Source: Alectoria sarmentosa (taxonomy: Eukaryota; Ascomycota; Lecanoromycetes; Lecanorales; Parmeliaceae). Taken from it: a stretch of 17,998 bases of DNA. The stretch spans positions 1 through 17,998 of the forward strand of contig WOGZ01000520.1 of assembly GCA_009733775.1 (NCBI GenBank), written 5' to 3'. Each line of letters opens with the position of its first letter. Within the stretch, counting starts at the first letter, position 1. The position numbers were made by a program, and so were the translations under genes. Shown piece after piece: positions 1-10,700 of the stretch. Below the pieces are notes generated by a model. That model saw only the letters and a list, made by a program, of their open reading frames with translations, searched no databases and had not been told where the DNA came from.

Positions 1-3000
1 ATATATTAAATAAATATATATTTATTAAATATTTTTATTAGCGAGATAATTGCGAAATTAATTCAATTAAATTTAAATTTTGCAATTTTTATGAAAACTT
101 ATAAAAGATAACGTTATAATAACGTATATATTATATAAAACGTATACGATTATTCGATTTAATATCTTTTTTTTTATATATAATTTTTTAAACTTATTAT
201 TCTCGTTATATATACTTATATAATTTTAAATTTTATATTAATTTTAACATTATAATAAGTCTTTTTCGTATACTTATTTAACGAAGATAATTAATAAATT
301 TTTTATTTTTTACTCGAGATAAATAATCGAGTTTAATAAAGAATACGCTAAATCTTTTTATTATATAAACATTTTACAAAAAAAACCTTTATCGTAATTT
401 ACATCGTTCGAAAAAATATATATTATATTATTTATTTTTTCAACGATAGCTCAATTTATCAAAAAACGAGTCTTATATCGTTTTTTAAAAATATTCTTTT
501 TCGCTTCGCGTTTCTCAACATTATATTCACTTAATTTTATTATTATTTTATTAACATTCGACGAAGCTTGATATTATCGAAAGAATACAATTTAAAATAT
601 ATATATTTTTTACGACGATTTCATTGATTCAAAAACGAGTTTATTATTATCTTCGCAAAAAATTCATCTTTGACACTTTACTCGAAAATATTAAAAACCT
701 TTATTAAAATCTTAATATCACATTTAAACAATCTTTTTTTATTAACAATATACGATTTTCATTAACGAATATTACTTTTTATTAACGATTTATCAATCAC
801 TTAAATTTATATTTAATTTTAAATTATTAAATTTATTTATTTTCAATAATATTAATAAATTCAAATTCGAGAATTGAAAGTTATAAATTTAAGATAAATT
901 TCGCTTTAATAAAAATTATTATGCTATTTTTATTAACGCATTTTAAATTAATTATATTATATTATAATTTAATAAAAAGACAAGCGAGTATATAATATTT
1001 AAACGTCGAGATTTTATTATAAACTTTTATAATACTATTTAAAACGTTTTAAATTAATTTAGCAATTTTTACGAAACATTATTATATATTTTATATTAAA
1101 TAAATCGTTATATATGCGACAATTTCAAATAAAGAGTCGAATAATTATTTAATAAATTTTATATAAAATTTATACGATATAATAAAAATTAATCGAAATT
1201 TAATATAATAAATTATTTAAAATATAATATTATATGAAACTTGCGAAAAATATATATAATTATAAATATTAAATAAGTTTAAACATTTATATAATATAAA
1301 AATTATTTAATATATATAAATTTTTATTAATGACTTAGTGTAAAAGAAAACATTATTAAAAAAGCGAATGTTTTTATTAAATAATATTAATTAATAAGAT
1401 TCAAAATTATGAATAAAAATCGTAACAAATACGTTATTATTTCTAATTTTAATTTAAAAAAATATCGTCATTAAAAACATAATTAAATTAAATTTAAAAT
1501 CGTTAAAATAATATATAATTTAATTGCGAAGTTAATTCAAATTCGTAATTTTTAGCTATTATTATAAATTAATATTAATAATTAAAAAAACACGATAATT
1601 AATTTAATATACGATTTGATAATATCTCGAATATGTTATTTTTAAACGATTTAAATCAAATCTTTATTTAAAAGATACGTTTCAATTTTTTTGTTTTTTT
1701 GTTATTATAAAAAATGATCGTTTATAAATTTATTATTTATTAATAACATTATATTAAGTTTATTAAATATAGCGCTTTTATTAATATATGTATAAACGAT
1801 ATTCGAAAGCATATTATATCGTTAATTAATTTCGCTATTAAAACGTTTACGCGATTTCGTATATATAACATTTTAATAAAAAAAGATATAAATATTTTAA
1901 TAAAATATATACAATATTTAAATAAAATTTAGCGTTTACGATTTAAAATTAATCGAATTTATTAAATCGTATTATTTTATAATTTATTTTATAACTTATT
2001 TTATAATTTATTTTATAATTTATTTTATAATTGCGATATTGAATTTAATAAATTATTAAAATATTAAATTACGTTTATAATTATTATTTGTTTATTTTTA
2101 TGTTAATTTTTTCATTTTTAAAGTTTTATAATATTATAATATTAAATTCGAAAAATAAATAAAAAAGAAAATAATATATAATAATTTTATAATTTTATAT
2201 TTATTTTAATTATTACGATTATTTAATTTTTTATATTATTATCGAATTTAAGCGACTTTTTATAAATTTTCGTTTTTTTCGTTTTAAAATTAAAATTATT
2301 AAACGTAATTATTATAACTTTTAGCGCTTTATTAATCGTTTTTATAATTATAAAATCACGATAATTTCAATTACGATTTTAAAATATAAAATTAATAATT
2401 CGATACACGTTAATATAAAAGTTTTTATTAAATATATAAAATTTAACGTTATATCGTACGATGAAAAAGCTTTAAAAAATATAAAAAAAAAACTATTAAA
2501 TAAACATTATAAGTTTTATTATATTTAATAATAAAAAGACGATAATTTCGAATATAAATAAAAAAAATTAAATATCGAATTAAATATTAAGCGCGAATTA
2601 ATTAATAATATAAGCGCATTTAAGCGTAAAAAAAAGTTAACTCGCATTTTAGCATATATATATACTTTTATAATTTTTATAATAAAGTTTATTTTATATT
2701 TTATTTAAAATAAGAGTTATAAATAAAATTAATAAACGAAATAAATATTTTATAACGACGTAAATTTAAATAATATATCACAATAAAAGTTTAACAACGA
2801 ACGATATATATAAATGTTTATAATAACTCATTTTTTTAGTATTTCAATAACGTATATATCGTTTTTAATAACGTTTATTTCGTTTTAACTTTTATAATAT
2901 ATATCACTTTTTTAAAAAAAATTATTTACGTTATAATTTTTCTTTTACGTTTTAATAGCGAGATTTAAAAAGTTATTATATCGTTTTTTATCGAAGTATA

Positions 3001-4430
3001 ATATAATTATATTTTGATATTTTATAATTCGCTTTAAAATTAAAAAAGAGATTTCGATCGAGTTTAAATTAAATAATTTTGAAAATAAATACTTTAATAA
3101 AACTTTTGCATCGTAATATATATAAATAAATTTAACATTATAATAAATTAACGCTTTATTATATATAATAATCGATCGAGATTCGCTTTTATTAAAATTA
3201 TCGCAATAAAAAAAAACTTAATTTCGTATAAAGTCGATAAAGATTTCTTAAATGATCGAACTTTAAAAAATAATTTATAATAAATAATTTATTATAATGA
3301 AGGTCGATAATAAAGTTTATCTCTTTAATCGTTTAAATTTTTCATTAATAAACGATATTATATTTAATAACGTTTATTCGTATTTTTTATTATTTAAAAA
3401 CCTTAATATTTAATTAATAAAAATAGTAAAATAAGTCGTCGACTCATTTAAGAAAATTAATTAATTAATTCGTTGATTAATTAATATAGTAAATTAATTA
3501 TTAGAAAAAAAAACATTGCGCTGATTAATTATCTTTTTTATTTATTTACGAAATTAATTAAAACGATATAAAGTTCTTTAAACGATATTTTCATCGACGA
3601 CGAAATTGAATTTATCGTATAAAATATATATTAATTCGTTTAAATACGATATAAAACGCTTTTCGAAATAAACGAATAATTATTTTTTCACGTTTTAATT
3701 AATAATTTAAAACGTTTATTTGAATTAACATTTAAAATAAAAACGATATTATATAAACGTTAATGAGATTTTATAATTTATAAAAATGATAAATTTACAC
3801 GATATAAATTAATTAAAATAATGTTATTATTATAATTTCATTCGAATTTCTTTTAAATAAAAGTTTTTAAATTTCGAATATAACGTTTTTCGAATTAAAT
3901 TAAAATTTTATTAATTAAGTTTTTTTTTTATAAATAATTATACTTGATAATTATATCTTAATTAATTAATTTTTATATAATTATATTTTCATTTTCACGA
4001 TTTATTACACATTTATAAATCTTTTTTTTTCTTTTAATTAACATTATTTAAAAATATTATATTATAAATAATTTATGTTAATAAAAAATAATATTAAAGC
4101 TTTAACATAAATATTATATAAACGTAAATTATTATATTTTATTTTAATATCACATTTTGCTCGCGTGTTAAAATTTAATTATAAATTATATATTAAAAAG
4201 TTTTTAATATAATTTAGTTTTTTATATACGTAACGTATAAATAATATGATTATAAAACATTATCATTAAATTTTTTCAAGCGAAATTTAATATAAAAAAA
4301 TTGTTCGATTTTTAAATAATAATTATTATTATAATAAATAATTAAAATAATTATTATTAAAGTTATAATAATTATTATTGCAACGATTATTTATTTAAAT
4401 GTGATTTTACATTTATGTAATGCGATTCTG
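1..4430. repeat. AT-rich, RIP-degraded repeat block (left flank)
   Basis: This is about 4.4 kb of sequence made almost entirely of A and T, with no open reading frame of note on either strand and no recognisable protein remnant. In the first 360 bases I count 26 C residues: 13 are followed by G, 10 by T, 3 by A and none by C. Strong TpA excess, few CpA and sparing of CpG fit fungal repeat-induced point mutation acting on a repeat. The original element (probably one or more transposons) is mutated beyond what I can recognise by eye. I see no tRNA, rRNA or gene in it. The block abuts the 3' side of the PKS gene. Confidence 0.8.
1974..2033. repeat. 12-nt minisatellite, 5 copies
   Basis: Five head-to-tail copies of ATTTTATAATTT, with one base changed in copy 2 and one at the end of copy 5. 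It lies inside the left AT-rich block and probably arose by slippage in low-complexity DNA. No function is implied. Confidence 0.8.
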
Positions 4431-4706
4431 TTTTTTGCGTGTCTTTAACGGTGATTTAAATAAAAAATTGCGGGGTCGATTGCTAGTTTTACGCTCCCGC
4501 AAAGGGTTTTGCAAAAAGCTATAATAAACGTGATAAAAAATCTTCGAATTGTTAATAAATAAAAAAAACCTCTGTTGAAAAGTTTTAAGTATAATAATTT
4601 AAATATTATCGATTAATGAAAATCTATTTAGACTTTAAAGTATATATCGAATTTATCGAGAATAACTTAGCGTTCCTTTAAGTCTTCGTTGTGACCGAAG
4701 ACCGTA
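4431..4706. other. Transition between AT-rich block and PKS 3' end
   Basis: No gene is seen here. The stretch is still AT-rich but has short GC-containing islands. One, at 4468-4502, has 7-nt inverted arms TTGCGGG and CCCGCAA around a 21-nt spacer. Another, at 4682-4702, is a perfect 7-bp hairpin with arms GTCTTCG and CGAAGAC and a 7-nt loop, lying 4 nt beyond the PKS stop codon on the minus strand. The 3' untranslated region and poly(A) site of the PKS must lie here or in the AT-rich block. I see no clear AATAAA on the minus strand close to the stop. Confidence 0.5.
4682..4702 (-). other. Hairpin just after the PKS stop codon
   Basis: Perfect 7-bp inverted repeat (GTCTTCG at 4682-4688, CGAAGAC at 4696-4702) with a 7-nt loop, immediately downstream of the PKS TGA at 4707-4709. 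In a fungal gene it would sit in the 3' UTR. Calling it an mRNA 3'-end element is only a guess, and a 7-bp stem can occur by chance. Confidence 0.35.
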
Positions 4707-7700
4707 TCAGCGCTTCCTGTTCTCTACCAACTTACTCCTCTCTGCAATCTTTGCCGCCAGTGCCTCAATCGACGGATTATTCATCAGTTCCATCAACGGG
4801 ATATTTGCTTCCAAATCGCGGCTAATCCAGTTCCTTAACTCAACTGCAACCAGGGAGTCTAGGCCATACGCTACGAGCGGTTTTCTAACATCTACGTCCT
4901 CGCGCGGCATCATTAGTAGGGCGGCGAGCTTAGGGATAAGGCCGCTCTGCAATATGATCTGCACGGCTGTAGTGGGGCAGGTGGTGGATTTCAAGAGCTT
5001 CTTAATGGGGACGGAGTCCGTGCTGGACTTTTTGCCAGAGGAGGGTAGCGAAGTCATGAGGTGGGCCGCATGGAGTACGTGCGCGAACTTAGTGTCTTTG
5101 GCCCACCTAGTGAGGGGTTTCTGAAGATCGAGCTTGCAACCCGTGAGAGTCTGTTGGAAAGCGTCCCTCGTTGCCTCGTCAATAGACGCCTTAAGAAGCG
5201 CCAGGAATTCTGCTTCCTTGAGGCTGTCGTGCGCCGCGGCCGAGATTTCGACCTTGCGATCCTTGTTCTCGGCCACGTAGCCTACACTCTCCACAATGCC
5301 AATGTCAACAGTGCATGCCGGTAGGCCCAGGGAGCGACGGTACGCGGCGAAAGAATCGAGAAAGGTATTGCTAGCCGCGTAGGCTGCTTGACCAGGAATC
5401 CCAAAGTAGCCGGACATCGAGGCGAGCATGACGAAGAAATCGAGCGTGTTGGATGCGAGGCAATCGTGGAGGTTCCAAGCGCCGTGGACGCGCGGGCGGG
5501 TGTTCAGGCACCATTCCGAGAAGGACATTTTCTCGAAGAGGACGTCGTGCAGGGCCATGGCGCCGTGAATGACGCCGCGGATAGGGGGAAGGGTGGCGCG
5601 ACAGTCGCGAACGAGAGCTTCGACTTGGGCGCGGTCGCCAACATCGCAGCGCTTGACGATTACTGTTGTTCCTTGGTGGTGGAGGTCATCGACGAGGTTT
5701 TGGATGTCTTTCTTGGCCATACCGCTCCGGGAGGCAAGGATGATTGTTTGCGCGCCTTGGCCTGCAAGCCAGCGGGTTATGGAGCGACCGAGTCCTCCTG
5801 TACCGCCTGTAATGAGGTAAGATGCTGGGTCTCCGCTAGTAATTACTTTCGGTGAAGGTGCAGGAAGTGCCTGCGATAGGATTAGTGGTGTGACCTTTCG
5901 GAATGGAACGGGAAAGAACGCACTTGTACGATGCTGTCTCCTTTGGCTTCGATGACGAATTTGCCGGTGTGCTTGCCAGCTTGCATCAGGCGCAATGCCT
6001 GCTGGAGCTCGGATATTGGGAATACAGTGACGGGCTGCACAGGTTGTATGGCGCCGCTCTCGTATAGATTGACCACCTTGGCTAAGAGATTGTGGAAGAC
6101 ACGTGGCTTGGTTCTCCCAAGCTTTCCAACGTCTACTCCGGCGAAAAGGACCGAATCCAAGAATTTACCCATGCTAATGTATGAATCTTGCACCATGTCC
6201 CGCTGGCCTATCTCTAAGAAGCGGCCAAAGGGGGCAAGGCACTGCCAGGACCGTTGCAGAATGTCGCCGGCAGTGGAATTAAGAACGACATCAACACCTC
6301 GTTGGCTTGTAATATCCATAAGCTCTTGCTCGAACGTTGTATCTCGGCTGGAGAATATGTGATCCTCAGGGATGCCATATCTGTTCATGAGAAAATCCTT
6401 CTTTTCTGTCGATCCGATAGTCACAAAGACTTCAGCCTTGACCATCTGAGAGAGCATAATAGCTGCCTGACCAACCCCACCGGCGGCAGCATGGATCAGA
6501 ATTGAATCTCCTTCGCTCAATCTGCCGACGTCGAAGATGGCAAGATAGGCTGTGCAGAAGACAATGACCATCGAAGCCGATTCCGTGAAGCCTGTCGCTA
6601 GTGATATCTTGGTTGCTAGAAGCGAGTTGACGCGCACTTGGTTGGCATAACCGCCTTCAGTCATGGCACACACTCGATCGCCCACTGATACATCTAGTAC
6701 ATCTGATCCAACAGCACTGACGATACCGCTGCATTCAACACCAATGTTGTGGTCAAATGGTACTTGGCCCAGCCCAATCATGACGTCTTTAAAGTTTATC
6801 CCCGTAGCCTTCACTTCAATTTCTATGTCGGAAGGATTTAGGTCGCTAGCTATTTCTTTGTCGTCGACGAAGTAAATGCTGTCTAGCAATCCTGGAGTTC
6901 CTATCTTCAGCTGCAGTGATCTGCCTGCTTGTTGAAACGGTTGGGGTTCGGGCTTTGGGGTCGTGGTCTCTCTGACCACGAACTCATCATTCTTCGCTTC
7001 TCCGATTACGCGGGGAATATAAAGGATACCGCCCAGTTCGGCAAATTCCCTTTCGGGCATTAGGCTCGACCGATTGGACCCAAAAGCGAGCTTGTATACG
7101 CGCATGATGGTGTCTGCTAGCGAAACGCTCTGACTCTCCACATCAAGGGTCACAAAACGTAATCCAGCATTCTCGGCCGTAACGGTTCGGGCCAATCCAG
7201 TGACCATATTTACCGTTGGGTTTCTGGTCATTGAGCTCAAAGATACCCACAGAATGCCTCGTGCGGAAGATAGCATAGCTTGCATCTTCCTCAATCCATT
7301 TTCGTCAAGATTGTACCAGAAAAGGTCATCCATACCCAAGACTATACCGTACTGGTCCTCCAGATCACTTTCCAAAAGCTTAGATCGCCGTGGGGACTGA
7401 CTAGTGAGTGCGGCGAGCTCTGAACTCAAGTGTTCGACCAACTCTAGGGATGAAGATGGGCTAAGCAAGAGCTGGGGGTTTGGATATTCTACTTTCCCCG
7501 AGACCACGGCGGTGGACAGCATAATACTAGAGACAGGTGGTCCATCTCCATTAACTCCAATACAGCCGTCGAGTCCAGAGAAGCCAGTCTTGCCTAGGAG
7601 AGTATGCCACGTTGTCTCTGTCATGAATGGCCCATCTTGGCGCTCCGGTTCCTCGGAGAGCCACCATCCTGTAGGGCAAGCATTCAGTCAGCTTAAGACA

Positions 7701-10700
7701 TTGTGTGACGGATGAGCAGTGATTGCATACTTACCAGGAAGCGTTCCGAAAATTGTGAGAAAGGATAGCATCTGATTGGTCAATTCAACGATCAAGAGTT
7801 TTCCACCTGGCTTGAGAATACGGCGGACATTGCGCATTGTCCTATCCATGTTGGACGTGGCGTGGAACACATTGGAACCAATGACAAGATCATAAGACTC
7901 AGCTTCAAAGCCTTGATCTGTCGGGTCTTGCTCGACGTCAAACCTCCGATATTGGATCTTACCTGCCCATTCCTTCTGCTCCTCTTTGACGTTTTCAAAG
8001 AATCCGGTCGAGATGTCGGTATAGTCGAATAGGCCAAATCGATTGCCCAACGCCTGCAAGATCGGCATTGTGGTAACTCCCGTCCCAGCACCTACTTCCA
8101 AGATCTTCATACTAGGATTCTGGTGCGCCAATTTGTCCACGATTAATGCACATGAGTGATTTGCGCGTCTGTATAGTTCGTGCTCGCGGTAGAAGCGTTC
8201 CAGCAAGTTGTCATGTAGCATGATGGAAAGGGGATCAATCTGTGCTTTGAAAATGGCTTCCAGGTTCTCTCCTATACTGCAAACAAGCCGTCCGCAGGCG
8301 TCGGTGGACTTGAGTCGCGAGAGAAATTGGGTTCTTTCGACGTCGCTGCACTCGAGCCATTCCACTCGTTGGAATGGGAGCGACCTTTTTCGGCCTCGCT
8401 CAAGTAGCATCTTAAACACACGATAGAGCTTTGGCAAATGGGAATCAAGTTTTGTCAAATCGACCTCTGGAATTGACTGAACCGCTGCTTGAATTAGATA
8501 CCAAGCCGCCCTCTCTAAATTCTGGAGCTGCAAAGCGGCAGGTCCCAAGTCGGGCAAGTTGAAAACGTGCTCGAACTGTGCCTGATGAAGCAAATCAAAA
8601 CAAGGCTCCCAGTGAATCTTGTAGCAGAGACCTCTCTTCTTGTTTCGTTCATGATTTGCATCCTCAGTGGGCAATCTGGATGTTGCAAGGCCAGAAACTT
8701 CGATGAGTGGCTCCTCGGATGGATACACCGGGTCGAAGACTACGAAAGTGGTGATCTTGTCGGAATTGTCATCATTGCTGCAATTCCTCTTTGATTGGGC
8801 GTACACCATGAATTGACTTCCAGGCTTCGATGGCAGCGACTGGCTGAGAGTCATTTCTTTGATATAGACAGGCACAGCCAAGTCGGAAACGGAAAGGTCC
8901 CCATTAAACTTTGCGAAATCGGTCACTTGGAACAAGCTGTCGAATGTTGCAGGATGAATGACCGAAACACTCTCCCATTCATGTGGCATAGACTGGACCG
9001 TGTTAGGGACAGAAACCACACCAATTGAACGGTCTTCACTGGCCCATGCGGTAATGACGTTTTTGAACATCGGACCGAACTCTAAGCCACTGCGCGAGAA
9101 CCTAGCGTAGATGTCCGCGTGCTCGAGTTCTTTCCGGCAAGAAGAGGAAAGTGAGCGAGTAGTGTCTTGGTGCTTTGCTACCTTGGCTTCAAAATGGCGC
9201 TCTCCATTTACAGGGTTGAGGGGGATTTCGTTCTGTAGAGCTACCAAGCCATGACAGTGCTCCGTCCAGCCTCCCTCAGAGACCCAGGAAAAGATTGAGA
9301 ATTCGTTCCATGTCTTTGATACAGCCTGTAGACCCTCCTTGTATGGTCTAAGCGCTAGCGATACCTCAACCTCGGTGTCTTCAGCAATAGGAAGGGAACG
9401 AGGGATTCTGACTTCCCGAAATTTATACTTGGCAGAGGATGAAAGTGGGGACTCTCGTAGCACCGCATATTGGAAGACAGCTTCGATTGCCATAACTAAA
9501 TAGCCCGTCATAGGAAGAATTATACTTCCTTGAACTCGATGGTCAGCTAACCAAGGTAGATCCGTAAGGCGCAGTACATTTCTCCACCTGGGCTCCTGAA
9601 GATTATAGTCATCCACCAGATTTCCTAGCAGATCGCTTCGAGGAAATTTCCGCAGGCGATGGTTCGAACTTAAGCGAGACTCGTGCCAGAAGCGCTTGCT
9701 GTGGTTCCAAGGGTAGGAAGGTAGGTCATTAAGCGGCACTGCATTAGATGAGGCAGCCGGGTCATTGATGGCTTTAAGGTCAATGTCGCACCCTAGCACG
9801 AAGAGCCGTGAAGCCATCGACAGAGTTGTTGTTTTCGCGTCTATGCCCCTCGAAAGACTGGCAAGATATCGAACCTGAGATGACCATTTTGAGTTCACCT
9901 TCATGATGTCCCTTATGGCAGCTTCCAAAGTAGAATGGGGTCCTATTTCAAGTAGCACATCTGGCACGGCGTCTTTTTGCTCATATATACTCTGCACAGC
10001 ATCTGAAAATTGCACAGGTTTTATCATGTTGTCAACCCAGTACTGAGCACTCAGCGAAGCCGTATCGACTTGGGTACCTGTCACCGAGGAGTAGAAAAAC
10101 GCTTTCCGCGATGATGTTACTTCCACATCTTTGATAGAATGGAGATACTCGGCAGCGATATCACGCATATGTGGCGAATGATAAGCCACATCGACCTTCA
10201 ACCGGCGATTAAACAAGTTCTCATCCTCGACTGTTAACTGCAACTTAGAGATAGCCTCTGCGTCTCCAGATGCTGTAATCAAAGATGGTCCGTTGATACA
10301 CGCAAGCACGACGTGAGCAGAGCCTAGTCGTTCAATCATTGGGCGGACCCTGGCCGGCGAGGCGCCTATAGCAAGCATACCTCCTCGGCGCTCCGGTCGT
10401 TTTTCCTTGAGGGACTCCGCTAGCACTCCTCGATAGTAGGCAATTTTCATACAAGCACTGGCCGACAAGGCACCTGCTGCAAAGGCAGCAGCGATCTCGC
10501 CACTGGAATGCCCAACGACAGTGGCTGGCTTGATTCCCCAGGACGAAAACAGAGATACTAGGGCAATCTGGACGGCAGTGGTGGCAGGCTGACTAAGGTA
10601 GGGTCGATTCACCAAAGATGACTGAGCGTCTCTGGAGAGCTCCTCTAGTATCCGTTTCAGAATTGGAGAAATAGCGCTTTTTTGTCATGTACGTACCTAA

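Noticed and set aside
1..4430. Possible CRISPR array or regular spacer structure in the AT-rich DNA
   Set aside because: Only short low-complexity tandem units are present, with no repeat-spacer pattern; the context is a fungal nuclear genome.
5388..5855. Open reading frame of 155 codons on the plus strand
   Set aside because: It lies opposite the KR/ACP exon of the PKS, where the minus strand clearly encodes conserved motifs. It shows no family resemblance.
5871..5929. Alternative donor GTACAA at 5929 for the last PKS intron
   Set aside because: It is in frame too, but GTGCGT at 5923 fits the fungal donor consensus better and keeps the extra IVQ-type linker residues usual before the KR. 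A 24-nt intron starting later would be too short.
5931..7715. Several plus-strand open frames opposite the ER region
   Set aside because: They are antisense shadows of the conserved ER-coding exon and encode no recognisable motif.
7792..8091. Second minus-strand frame of 99 codons within the methyltransferase region
   Set aside because: It overlaps the conserved PKS frame carrying LEVGAGTG and FHAT; it is an alternate-frame artefact.
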